A stretch of 64,000 bases of DNA from contig NZ_AP023189.1 in the NCBI RefSeq assembly GCF_012767755.2, positions 6,388,001-6,452,000 on the forward strand. The letters are read 5' to 3'. How positions within the stretch are numbered: the first letter of the stretch is position 1; each line of letters begins with the position of its first letter. Position numbers and translations under genes: made by a program. The notes under the pieces are model-generated. The model had not been told where the DNA came from. It ran no database searches and worked only from the letters and a program-made list of their open reading frames with translations. This DNA is from Pseudomonas tohonis (GTDB taxonomy: Bacteria > Pseudomonadota > Gammaproteobacteria > Pseudomonadales > Pseudomonadaceae). Of this stretch, positions 35,531 through 43,756 are shown one piece after another.

Positions 35531-36324
35531 GCCGTGGATCGAACTGGTTGCACGCCCTCGCCGGCACCGATGAGCAGGCCGGCCATCCGGCTTCGGTGAA
35601 GGTCATCGACGGCGAGGTGGGCAGCCGCGCCGCCCGCTTCATCGCCGTGGTGCCCGACGCCGCCAACCCCTTCCCCCGCGCCCGCAACGGCGAGGTGGGC
35701 CTGCTGGAAGGCTGGGGCCTGGCCAAGGCCGTGGATGACGCCATCCAGGCCGATGCCGGGCGTGCCGACAAGCGCGTGCTGGTGGCCGTGGTGGACGTAC
35801 CCAGCCAGGCCTACGGCCGCCGCGAGGAGGCCTTAGGGATACACCAGGCCCTGGCCGGCGCGGTGGATGCCTACGCCCGTGCCCGCCTCGCCGGGCACCC
35901 GGTGATCGGCCTGCTGGTGGGCAAGGCCATGTCCGGTGCCTTCCTCGCCCACGGCTACCAGGCCCAGCGGCTGATCGCCCTGGACGACGCCGGGGTGATG
36001 GTCCACGCCATGGGCAAGGCCGCCGCCGCGCGCATCACCCTGCGCAGCGTCGACGAGTTGGAAGCCCTCGCCGCGACCATCCCGCCCATGGCCTACGACC
36101 TGGGCAACTACGCCTCCCTCGGCCTGCTCTGGGAGCGCCTGGCTGTGGATAACGTCGAGCAGCCCGGTGCCGCCGACCTGGAGCGGGTGCGGGACTGCCT
36201 GGTGCGGGCGGTGGCGGATATCGGCACCGGCACCGACCTGCGTGGCCGCCTGGGGGCGGAGAACCGCGCGGCGTCTTCGCGGGTGCGCGAGATGCTGCGG
36301 GCGCAGTGGCAAGGCCGGTCGTGA
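35527..36324 (+). CDS. mdcE: Malonate decarboxylase gamma subunit MdcE
   Basis: A 265-residue partner of MdcD. Conserved segments are VPDAANPFPRARNGEVGLLEGWGLA and GLLVGKAMSGAFLAHGYQA. It is coupled to mdcD by a four-base overlap. The 69-base gap to mdcG is the largest between adjacent genes in the first part of the operon. Confidence 0.95.
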   Translation: MSRGSNWLHALAGTDEQAGHPASVKVIDGEVGSRAARFIAVVPDAANPFPRARNGEVGLLEGWGLAKAVDDAIQADAGRADKRVLVAVVDVPSQAYGRREEALGIHQALAGAVDAYARARLAGHPVIGLLVGKAMSGAFLAHGYQAQRLIALDDAGVMVHAMGKAAAARITLRSVDELEALAATIPPMAYDLGNYASLGLLWERLAVDNVEQPGAADLERVRDCLVRAVADIGTGTDLRGRLGAENRAASSRVREMLRAQWQGRS

Positions 36325-36393
36325 AGAGCCGAGCCGTGAATCGTCGGGCCGCGCGGCGCGTGGCGCCCACCTGCTGGTGATCTGGAGATGCTG

Positions 36394-37011
36394 ATGGACA
36401 ACCCGCCACACCCGCACGACCTGCTCTGGGGCCTCGCCCCGGAACAGCTCCCCGCCGATGCCCCGAGCTGGGCTCGGCAGGCGCTCGCCGCCGGCCAGCC
36501 GGTGGTGGTGCGGCGCGCCCTTTGCGAGCCGGGCCTGGTTGCCGTGGGCATCCGCGGCGCCAGCCGCGAGCAGCGCCTCGCCACGCTGATGCCGCTTGCC
36601 GCCATCCAGCGCGGCATCAGCCCGCACCAGTTGCGTCCGCGCACCGCCGGGCATTGGCCGGCGCTGCGCGCGCTGGTCGAGGTCGCGCCGCTGCTGGAGG
36701 CCACGGGCCTGCCCTGGGGCCCCACCGGGAGCGTCGGTTTCGAATTGGCCACGGGCGTGCCGGTGCTGCATGCCGGGAGCGATCTCGACCTGCTGCTGCG
36801 CACCTCCGGGCCCTTCGAGCGCCCGCGTGCCCGCGAGCTGCTGGCGCTGCTCGAACGCACCCGCTGCCGCATCGACCTGCAGCTGGAAACCCCCTCCGGC
36901 GCCATCGCCCTGCGCGAGTGGGCCGGCGATTCCCGCCGCGTGCTGCTCAAGTGCGCCGAAGGTGCGCGTCTTGTGGATAACCCCTGGCAGGCCCTGGAGC
37001 ACGCGGCGTGA
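36394..37011 (+). CDS. mdcG: Phosphoribosyl-dephospho-CoA transferase MdcG
   Basis: A 205-residue nucleotidyltransferase-like enzyme that attaches the prosthetic group to apo-MdcC. The catalytic GSDLDLLL motif is at residues 128-135 (Asp130, Asp132). The start MDNPPHPHDLLWG was chosen over an ATG two codons earlier because it has better spacing from GGAGA. The stop overlaps the GTG of mdcH. Confidence 0.93.
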   Translation: MDNPPHPHDLLWGLAPEQLPADAPSWARQALAAGQPVVVRRALCEPGLVAVGIRGASREQRLATLMPLAAIQRGISPHQLRPRTAGHWPALRALVEVAPLLEATGLPWGPTGSVGFELATGVPVLHAGSDLDLLLRTSGPFERPRARELLALLERTRCRIDLQLETPSGAIALREWAGDSRRVLLKCAEGARLVDNPWQALEHAA

Positions 37012-37928
37012 GCAGCCTGTTCGCCTTCCCCGGCCAGGGTGCGCAGCAGGTGGGCATGCTCCACCAGCTGCCGCCCGAGGCACGCGCCAGCCTGGACGAG
37101 GCCAGCGCGGCGCTGGGCGAGGACGTGCTGGCGCTGGACTCGGCCGAAGCGCTGCAAGGCACCCGCGCCGTGCAGCTGTGCCTGCTGGTCACCGGGGTCG
37201 CCTGCGCGCGCCTGCTGTTGCAGGAGAGCCCGGCGCCGGAGCATGTGGCCGGCCTGTCCATCGGCGCCTACGGGGCGGCGGTGGTCGCCGGCGCCCTGGA
37301 TTTCGCCGATGCCCTGCGCCTGGTGGCCCTGCGTGGCGAGCTGATGCAGCGGGCTTATCCACAGGGCTACGGCATGACCGCCATCGGCGGGCTCGACCTC
37401 GGCACCCTGGAACGGCTGCTCGCGGAGGCCGAAGGCCCGGTGTTCCTGGCCAACATCAACGCCGACAACCAGCAGGTGATCGCCGGCAGCGATGCGGCCA
37501 TGGCCACCGTCGCCGAGCGGGCCCGCGCCCTGGGGGCCGGCCTGGCGAAGCGCCTGGCGGTCAGCGTGCCGTCCCATTGCCCGCTGCTGGAGGCGCCGGC
37601 CCGCGAGCTGGCCAGCGCTTTCGCCGACGTACGGATGCACCGCCCGGTGATCGGCTACCTCAGCGGCACCACCGCGCGGCCGATCCACGACCCCGAGCGC
37701 CTGCGCGACGACCTCGCCTTCAACATGTGCCGCGTCGTCGACTGGCACGGCACCCTGCGCAACGCCTATGAGCGCGGCGTGCGCCTGCACATCGAACTGC
37801 CCCCCGGTGCCGTGCTCAGCGGCCTGGCGCGGCGCATCTTCGACCCAGGCACGGTGATCGCCTTCCAGGGCGCCCGCCGCGATACGCTGGACGCCCTGCT
37901 GCGTCGGGAGGTGAGCCGGACCCGATAA
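37008..37928 (+). CDS. mdcH: Malonyltransferase MdcH
   Basis: A 306-residue malonyl-CoA:ACP transacylase (epsilon subunit). It loads malonyl onto the thiol of MdcC. It has an N-terminal FPGQGAQQVGML and nucleophile elbow GLSIGAYG with Ser84; the catalytic His is in SVPSHCPLL. It starts with GTG inside a GTGA overlap with mdcG. A 60-base gap precedes mdcL. Confidence 0.94.
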   Translation: MSSLFAFPGQGAQQVGMLHQLPPEARASLDEASAALGEDVLALDSAEALQGTRAVQLCLLVTGVACARLLLQESPAPEHVAGLSIGAYGAAVVAGALDFADALRLVALRGELMQRAYPQGYGMTAIGGLDLGTLERLLAEAEGPVFLANINADNQQVIAGSDAAMATVAERARALGAGLAKRLAVSVPSHCPLLEAPARELASAFADVRMHRPVIGYLSGTTARPIHDPERLRDDLAFNMCRVVDWHGTLRNAYERGVRLHIELPPGAVLSGLARRIFDPGTVIAFQGARRDTLDALLRREVSRTR

Positions 37929-37988
37929 CCGCCGTGCGCTTCGAAGGACAACAACAAGCAACTTCGACCCAATGCGAGGACAACAACA

Positions 37989-38393
37989 ATGATCATCTAC
38001 GGTGTGGCCTTCCTGGCCCTGTGCACCCTTGTCGGCCTGTTCATCGGCGAACTCCTGGGCAAGCTCCTGGGCGTACCCGCCAACGTCGGTGGCGTGGGCA
38101 TCGCCATGCTGCTGCTCATCTTCATCGGCAGCTCCCTGCACAAGCGCGGCCTGATGGGCGCCAAGAGCGAGCAGGGCGTGGAATTCTGGAGCGCCATCTA
38201 CATCCCCATCGTGGTCGCCATGGCCGCCCAGCAGAACGTGCTCGGCGCGCTGTCCGGCGGCCCCATGGCCATCCTCGCCGGTGTCGCGGCGGTGGCCCTC
38301 GGCTTCGCCATGGTCCCGGTGCTGGACCGCCTCGGCCAAAAGAAGCCCGACGCGGCGCCCGCCGCTGACGCCCTGAAGCCTGTGCAACGGTGA
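37989..38393 (+). CDS. mdcL: Malonate transporter subunit MdcL (MadL family)
   Basis: A 134-residue membrane protein with about four hydrophobic segments, the small subunit of the two-component malonate/Na+ symporter. MIIYGVAFLALCTLVGLFIGELLG is typical of MadL. Its stop overlaps the possible GTG of mdcM. Confidence 0.93.
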   Translation: MIIYGVAFLALCTLVGLFIGELLGKLLGVPANVGGVGIAMLLLIFIGSSLHKRGLMGAKSEQGVEFWSAIYIPIVVAMAAQQNVLGALSGGPMAILAGVAAVALGFAMVPVLDRLGQKKPDAAPAADALKPVQR

Positions 38394-38398
38394 CCGCC

Positions 38399-39163
38399 AT
38401 GTACGAATCCATGATGAAAGTGATCGGCGGCTACGGCCTGATCAGCGGCTTCGCCGTCATCGGCGTGACCATGTGGCTGTCCTACTGGCTCTCCGACAAG
38501 CTGACGCGCGGCCGCCTGCACGGCTCGGCCATCGCCATCTTCCTCGGCCTGGCACTGTCCTACGTGGGCGGCGTGATGACCGGCGGGCAGAAGGGCCTGG
38601 TGGACATCCCGCTGCTGTCCGGCATCGGCCTGCTCGGCGGCGCCATGCTGCGCGACTTCGCCATCGTCGCCACGGCCTTCGGGGTCAACATCGAGGAACT
38701 CAAGCGCGCCGGCGTGTCCGGGGTGGTGGCGCTGTTCCTCGGCATCGGCACCTCCTTCGTCGCCGGTGTCGGCGTGGCGCTGGCCTTCGGCTACACCGAT
38801 GCGGTGAGCCTGACCACCATCGGCGCGGGGGCGGTGACCTACATCGTCGGCCCGGTGACCGGCGCGGCCATCGGCGCCAGCTCCGAGGTGATGGCGCTGT
38901 CCATCGCCGCCGGCCTGGTGAAGGCCATCCTGGTGATGGTGGCGACGCCCTTCGTCGCCCCCTTCATCGGCCTCGACAACCCGCGCACGGCGGTGATCTT
39001 CGGCGGCCTGATGGGCACCTCCAGCGGCGTGGCCGGGGGCCTGGCGGCCACCGATCCGAAGCTGGTGCCCTACGGTTGCCTGACCGCCGCCTTCTACACC
39101 GCCCTGGGCTGCCTGCTGGGCCCCTCGGTGCTGTTCTTCGTCATGCGCGCCCTGATGGGCTGA
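38399..39163 (+). CDS. mdcM: Malonate transporter subunit MdcM (MadM family)
   Basis: A 254-residue large subunit of the malonate/Na+ symporter with about eight membrane segments, including LDNPRTAVIFGGLMGTSSGVAGGLAATDPK. ATG (MYESMMKVIGGYGL) was preferred over a GTG three codons upstream. Last gene of the mdc operon proper. Confidence 0.93.
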   Translation: MYESMMKVIGGYGLISGFAVIGVTMWLSYWLSDKLTRGRLHGSAIAIFLGLALSYVGGVMTGGQKGLVDIPLLSGIGLLGGAMLRDFAIVATAFGVNIEELKRAGVSGVVALFLGIGTSFVAGVGVALAFGYTDAVSLTTIGAGAVTYIVGPVTGAAIGASSEVMALSIAAGLVKAILVMVATPFVAPFIGLDNPRTAVIFGGLMGTSSGVAGGLAATDPKLVPYGCLTAAFYTALGCLLGPSVLFFVMRALMG

Positions 39164-39341
39164 CGGGGCCGGCAGGCCGCCAGCCGGGGGCGCTTCCAAC
39201 GCCGCAGCGGCAACGCACCCGGCTTTTCGACAGCCTGCTAGGTCGGGGCCGAGCTTTGGTTTAGCATCCCCGCTCTCGTCGGGGCGCGGCGGCCCGCCGG
39301 GGCGCCGCGCCGTCTTCGTCCCACCCAGCCTGGTCATCCCG

Positions 39342-40745
39342 ATGCCCGTACTGCGAGCCCGCCTGCTCATCCCGCTACTGCTCCTGCCCGGCCTGGCCCA
39401 GGCCGCCGAGGTCGACGGCGCCAGCCTTGGCCTGCTCTGGGCGCTGCCGTTCGCCGGCATCCTGCTGAGCATCGCGCTGCTGCCGATCATCGCCGGTGAC
39501 TTCTGGCACCACCATTTCGGCAAGATCACCGCCGGCTGGACGTTGCTGTTCCTGGCGCCCTTCATCGCCAGCTTCGGCCCCCACGCGACCCTGGCCATGG
39601 GCATGCACGTGCTGTTCGCCGAATACCTGCCCTTCATCGTGCTGCTGCTGGCGCTGTTCACCATCTCCGGCGGCATCCTGGTGCAGGGCAACCTGCACGG
39701 TTCGGCCTGGCTCAACACCCGGCTGCTCGCCCTGGGCACGCTGCTGGCCTCGGTGATGGGCACCACGGGCGCGGCCATGCTGCTGATCCGCCCGCTGCTG
39801 CGCGCCAACGACAACCGCCGGCACAACGCCCACGTGGTGGTGTTCTTCATCTTCCTGGTGGCCAACGTCGGTGGCGGGCTCACGCCGCTGGGCGACCCGC
39901 CGCTGTTCCTCGGTTTCCTCAAGGGCGTGGACTTCTTCTGGACCCTGAAGCACATGGCCCTGCCGGTGCTGGCGATGGCGCTGCCGTTGCTGGCGATCTT
40001 CTACGTGATCGATCGCTACCTCTTCAGCCGCGAGGACGAACTGGCGCCCGCCGACCCCACCCCCGACACGCCGCTGTACGTGCACGGGCAGTTCAACTTC
40101 CTGCTGCTGGCCGGCGTGGTCGGTGCGGTGCTGCTGTCGGGGGTGTGGAAGCCGGGCATCGGCTTCGAGCTGCCCGGCATCCGCGTGGAGCTGCAGAACC
40201 TGGTGCGCGACGGCCTGCTGCTGGCCCTGGCGGGGTTGTCGCTGTGGCTGACCCCCGGCTGGGCGCGCAAGGGCAACGAATTCAACTGGGGGCCGATCGT
40301 CGAGGTGGCCAAGCTGTTCGCCGGGATCTTCATCACCCTCACCCCGCTGATCGCCATCCTCCGCGCCGGCCGCGACGGGCACCTGGCGGCGGTGGTCGCC
40401 GCCGTCACCGGGGCCGATGGCCAACCGCTGGACACCATGTATTTCTGGATGACCGGGGTGCTCTCCAGTTTCCTCGACAACGCGCCCACCTACCTGGTGT
40501 TCTTCAACCTCGCCTCCGGCGATGCGCAGGTGATGATGGAGCGGTTGCCGCAGACCCTGCTGGCGATCTCCATGAGCTCGGTGTTCATGGGTGCCATGAC
40601 CTACGTCGGCAACGCGCCGAACTTCATGGTCAAGGCCATCGCCGAGCAGCGCGGCGTGAAGATGCCGAGCTTCTTCGGCTACCTGCTCTGGTCCTGCGCC
40701 GTGCTGCTGCCGCTGCTGGCGGTGCTGCAGTGGGTGATGCTGTAA
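39342..40745 (+). CDS. NhaD-type Na+/H+ antiporter
   Basis: A 467-residue ion-transporter-superfamily protein with about 12 membrane segments. NhaD-like elements include GGGLTPLGDPPLFLGFLKGV and SSFLDNAPTYLVFFNLASG, and the C-terminal MTYVGNAPNFMVKAIAEQRG. The 178-base gap to mdcM holds a possible TTTAGCAT-type promoter and GC-rich hairpins. It may expel the Na+ that enters with malonate through MdcLM, but it could equally be a general antiporter. Confidence 0.85.
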   Translation: MPVLRARLLIPLLLLPGLAQAAEVDGASLGLLWALPFAGILLSIALLPIIAGDFWHHHFGKITAGWTLLFLAPFIASFGPHATLAMGMHVLFAEYLPFIVLLLALFTISGGILVQGNLHGSAWLNTRLLALGTLLASVMGTTGAAMLLIRPLLRANDNRRHNAHVVVFFIFLVANVGGGLTPLGDPPLFLGFLKGVDFFWTLKHMALPVLAMALPLLAIFYVIDRYLFSREDELAPADPTPDTPLYVHGQFNFLLLAGVVGAVLLSGVWKPGIGFELPGIRVELQNLVRDGLLLALAGLSLWLTPGWARKGNEFNWGPIVEVAKLFAGIFITLTPLIAILRAGRDGHLAAVVAAVTGADGQPLDTMYFWMTGVLSSFLDNAPTYLVFFNLASGDAQVMMERLPQTLLAISMSSVFMGAMTYVGNAPNFMVKAIAEQRGVKMPSFFGYLLWSCAVLLPLLAVLQWVML

Positions 40746-40829
40746 GGAAGCCGCCGGTTTTCCCGGGCTGCGTCTCCGCTGCCGTCACCCCGGCGAACGC
40801 GGGGGCCCGCTGACAGGGCATGGGCGCCC

Positions 40830-41747
40830 TCACCCCCCGCGTGTCAGGCCGTACATCCGGCACTCGGCCAGCAGCGCCAGCAGGTTCGGGTCGCGCTCCT
40901 TGGCCTTGAGGAAGACCACGCCTATGTGCTGCTGCAGGCGGTAGCGCGCCTGCAGCGGGATGAGCTTCACGCGGTTCTCGTACACCGCGGCGATGCGCCC
41001 GGGCAGCAGGGCGTAGCCGACCCCGGAGCTGACCATGCTGAGCAGGGTGAAGATGTCGTTCACCTGCATCGCCACCTTCGGCTCGAAGCCCGCCTGCTCG
41101 AACACACGGCCGCCGTCGCGGTGGGTGGCGAAGCCCTGGGTCAGGGTGATGAAGGTGGAGTCGGCCAGGTCCGCCAGGTCCACCTCGGGCTGGCCGGCGA
41201 AGGGCGAGTCGGTGGGCACGGCGAGGAAGATGTCGTCGGAGAACAGCGGCAGCTGCTCGCAATCGGCATCGCTCACGCCCTCGTCGAGGGACACCAGGAT
41301 GGCGTCCAGCTCCATGTTCTTCAGCTTGTAGAAAAGATCGACGTTGGAGCCGAGGATCAGGTCGATGTTCAGCTCGCTGCGCCGCAGCTTCAGCCCCATG
41401 ATCAGCTGCGGCACCGTCTTCACCGTCAGCGAATAGAGCGAGCCGAGCTTGAAGCGCTCGGCCGAGAAGCCTGCCGCTTCACGGGTCAGGCGCACCGTCT
41501 CGAGCACGTCCTGCACCAGCTTCTGTGCGCGCTCCTCCAGCACGAAGGCGCTCTCCAGCGGCGTCAGGTTGCGCCCCTCGTGCTTGAACAGCGGGCAGCG
41601 CAGGGCGCTCTCCAGGGAGTGGATGGCGCGGTGCACGCTGACGTTGCTGGTGTTCAGCTCCGCCGCCGCGCGGGAGAGGTTGCCGCTGCGCATGAAGGCG
41701 AGGAAGGTCTGCAACTTCTTCAGGGTGAGTTCGTCGTCGATCTGCAT
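40830..41747 (-). CDS. mdcR: LysR-family malonate-utilisation regulator MdcR
   Basis: A 305-residue LysR regulator. The start MQIDDELTLKKLQTFLAFMRSGNLSRAAAELNTSNVSVHRAIHSLE and the overall sequence match MdcR/MauR; the 12 extra residues of the longer frame are rejected. It lies convergent to the NhaD gene, about 9 kb from the mdc promoter it should control. The T-N11-A dyad upstream of mdcA is the obvious target. Confidence 0.88.
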   Translation of the reverse strand: MQIDDELTLKKLQTFLAFMRSGNLSRAAAELNTSNVSVHRAIHSLESALRCPLFKHEGRNLTPLESAFVLEERAQKLVQDVLETVRLTREAAGFSAERFKLGSLYSLTVKTVPQLIMGLKLRRSELNIDLILGSNVDLFYKLKNMELDAILVSLDEGVSDADCEQLPLFSDDIFLAVPTDSPFAGQPEVDLADLADSTFITLTQGFATHRDGGRVFEQAGFEPKVAMQVNDIFTLLSMVSSGVGYALLPGRIAAVYENRVKLIPLQARYRLQQHIGVVFLKAKERDPNLLALLAECRMYGLTRGG

Positions 41748-41821
41748 GGCACCGCGTCCGGGTGGCTGGAGCGAAGAGGCCATCCTACAAGCTCGCGCCC
41801 GCGAACCCGATGGGACCTTTA

Positions 41822-41890
41822 GTGAATAAGCTAATAATGCATAAGCAAATAAATTCTTATTCCTTAACAGATATATGAGCAGCCCCTAGA
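41822..41890 (+). promoter_or_regulatory. AT-rich sulfur-type promoter upstream of hydrolase
   Basis: GAATAAGCTAATAATGCATA, AAATAAATTCTTATTCC and a TAACAGATATATGAGC stretch lie directly upstream of the 41927 gene. AATAAGCTAAT recalls CATAAGCTAAT upstream of tauA and the orphan ssuA-like gene. Shared CysB-type control is inferred. Confidence 0.5.
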
Positions 41891-41926
41891 CTCCTCTTCG
41901 TCGAAACATTGCACGGAGGGCTCGCC

Positions 41927-42508
41927 ATGCGCAGCCAGGCCATTCGCTACCTGATCCTGCCGGGATGGCAGGGCTCGCCAGACGAGCATTGGCAGAGCCA
42001 TTGGCAACGCACCCTGCCCAACGCCAGCCGCGTCGAGCAGGCCGACTGGGACCTGCCCGAGCGCCAGGACTGGGTCACGGCGCTGGAGCGCGCCATCGAC
42101 GCCGAGCGCACGCCGGTTATCCTCATCGCCCACAGCCTGGGCTGCGTCACCGTCGCCCACTGGGCCAGGCAGGCCGACCCGGATGTACTGCGCCGGGTGC
42201 GTGGCGCGCTGCTGGTGGCGCCGGCCGACGTCGAGCGCCCCGGCTGCCCCGAGCCGCTGCGCGGTTTCGCCCCCATTCCCCAGGCATCGCTGCCCTTCCC
42301 CACGCTGCTGGTGGGCTCGGACAACGACCACGCCGCCAGCACGCCGCGCGCGCTGGAACTGGCGCGCCACTGGGGCGCCGAGCCGGCCATCCTCGCGGGC
42401 GCCGGGCACATCAACGTGAAGTCCGGCCACCACCTCTGGGAGCAGGGTTTCGCCTACCTCTACCGCCTGCAGGGGCGCATCGAGCAACTGGCCCGCAAGC
42501 GCGCCTGA
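41927..42508 (+). CDS. RBBP9/YdeN-family alpha/beta hydrolase
   Basis: A 193-residue small serine hydrolase. The nucleophile elbow AHSLGC has Ser70; the acid is likely Asp in VGSDNDHAAS and the base His in GAGHINVKSGH. A GGAGGG site precedes the ATG. Substrate unknown. Genes of this family often sit with SfnR-type regulators in pseudomonad sulfur-starvation loci, as here. Confidence 0.88.
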   Translation: MRSQAIRYLILPGWQGSPDEHWQSHWQRTLPNASRVEQADWDLPERQDWVTALERAIDAERTPVILIAHSLGCVTVAHWARQADPDVLRRVRGALLVAPADVERPGCPEPLRGFAPIPQASLPFPTLLVGSDNDHAASTPRALELARHWGAEPAILAGAGHINVKSGHHLWEQGFAYLYRLQGRIEQLARKRA

Positions 42509-42517
42509 GAACCTGCC

Positions 42518-42640
42518 CGGGATCGGCTGCGCCTCGGAACAATTGCGTTGAAAACGGCTTCGGGCTCGCTCATTTGCAGCTCGTGGAATCCAGGCCCCGG
42601 CTGTTTTCGCCTTGTTCCTCCCCAGCGCGCTCGACCCTGA
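42518..42640 (+). repeat. Dispersed intergenic repeat, copy B
   Basis: GATCGGCTGCGCCTCGG, GCGTTGAAAACGGCTTCGGG, CTCGCTCATTTGCAGC, CCCCGGCTGTTTTCGCC and GCGCGCTCGACCC match the copy after tauA block for block. It lies between the hydrolase and the SfnR-like gene. Confidence 0.65.
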
Positions 42641-42710
42641 ACAGGCTCATTCTTCACTGTGACGCCAGGGCCCGCTGCTTCGCAGCCAGGCCCGGCGGGA
42701 GATTTCGTCC

Positions 42711-43625
42711 ATGACCCAGGAAAAACCCGGCCAACCGCTGCTGAGCTTCGCCGACGCCGACCGCAGCCCCCTGAGCATCCGCGCCCGCGCGCTGGTGTTC
42801 GTCGATGCCCGCTCGCGGCGCCTGCGCGAGGAGGTCGAACAGTTGGCTCCGGCCGCCGTGCCGGTGCTGATCCAGGGCGAGACCGGCACCGGCAAGGAGC
42901 TGCTGGCGCGACAGATCCACAAGGGCAGCGAGCGCCCGGGGCTGTTCGTGGCGGTCAGCTGCAGCGCCATCAGCAAGGTCTACGCCGAGGCCGAACTCTT
43001 CGGCCACGCGCCCGGTGCCCACGCGGGCTCGGCCAGCAGCCGCGCCGGCTGGTTCGGCTCGGCCAACGGCGGCACCCTCTACCTGGACGAGATCGGCGAC
43101 CTGCCGCTGCCCTTGCAGGCCAAGCTGCTGGCGGCCCTGGAGAGCCGCGAGGTGATCCGCGTCGGCGCCGCCCAGCCAACGCCCGTGGACGTGCGCCTGG
43201 TGGCCGCCACCAGCATCGACCTGGCCAAGGCGGTGGCCGCCGGCAAGTTCAACGAGCGCCTGTACCAGTACCTGGACGAAGGCCGGGTCGAGCTGCCGCC
43301 ACTGCGCGAACGCCCGGACGACATCCTGCCGCTGGCCGAGTACTTCCTCGGCATCTACGCCCAGCGCCTGGACCTGCCGCTGCCGCTGATCAGCACCGCC
43401 GCCCAGGCGGCGCTGGAGAGCTACCCCTGGCCGGGCAATACCCGCGAACTGGAAAACAGCGTGCACTTCGCGCTGCTGGTCAGCGATGGCGACGAAGTGC
43501 TGCCGCAGCACCTCAACCTGCCGCCCGCACCGAGTTATGCACAGCTCGCCCTGCAACTGCGCCAGCTGGCCGCCAACGATGTGGATAACCTGCGGCAGCT
43601 GTTCGCGGATGTGCTGGCGGGGTAG
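42711..43625 (+). CDS. SfnR-like sigma-54 AAA+ domain protein, atypical and shortened
   Basis: A 304-residue protein with a full AAA+ core: Walker A GETGTGKE (56-63), Walker B GGTLYLDEIGD (120-130), an RERPDD segment and a WPGNTRELEN sensor II region. Two features are wrong for a working sigma-54 activator. The GAFTGA loop that touches sigma-54 reads GAHAGS (102-107). The chain also stops after about LRQLFADVLAG, with no C-terminal DNA-binding helix-turn-helix. SfnR-type activators control organosulfur genes in Pseudomonas, so the locus fits, but this copy may be degenerate or act by another route. Confidence 0.8.
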   Translation: MTQEKPGQPLLSFADADRSPLSIRARALVFVDARSRRLREEVEQLAPAAVPVLIQGETGTGKELLARQIHKGSERPGLFVAVSCSAISKVYAEAELFGHAPGAHAGSASSRAGWFGSANGGTLYLDEIGDLPLPLQAKLLAALESREVIRVGAAQPTPVDVRLVAATSIDLAKAVAAGKFNERLYQYLDEGRVELPPLRERPDDILPLAEYFLGIYAQRLDLPLPLISTAAQAALESYPWPGNTRELENSVHFALLVSDGDEVLPQHLNLPPAPSYAQLALQLRQLAANDVDNLRQLFADVLAG

Positions 43626-43654
43626 GCCGCCCTCAGCACCGCTCCCCAGGGAGC

Positions 43655-43741
43655 GTAGGGTGGGCTTCAGCCCACCGTTCCTCTTCGGCGGGTTCGGTGC
43701 CAGGCCCGTAGGGCGGGTGAAACCCGCGGTACACCCTACGG
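43655..43741. repeat. Two intergenic palindromes after the SfnR-like gene
   Basis: GTAGGGTGGGCTTCAGCCCACC and a related GTAGGGCGGGTGAAACCCGC / TACACCCTACG element lie side by side between convergent genes. Confidence 0.75.
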
Positions 43742-43756
43742 GCGAGCACCGTGCCG

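Noticed and set aside
36108..38387. Long minus-strand frame of 759 codons across mdcE-mdcL
   Set aside because: It runs antisense through five well-identified mdc genes and has no family features; a GC-bias shadow.
39283..39311. Terminator between mdcM and the NhaD gene
   Set aside because: GGCGCGGCG / CGCCGCGCC can pair, but there is no T-run and it ends just before the NhaD start; more likely ordinary GC-rich leader sequence.
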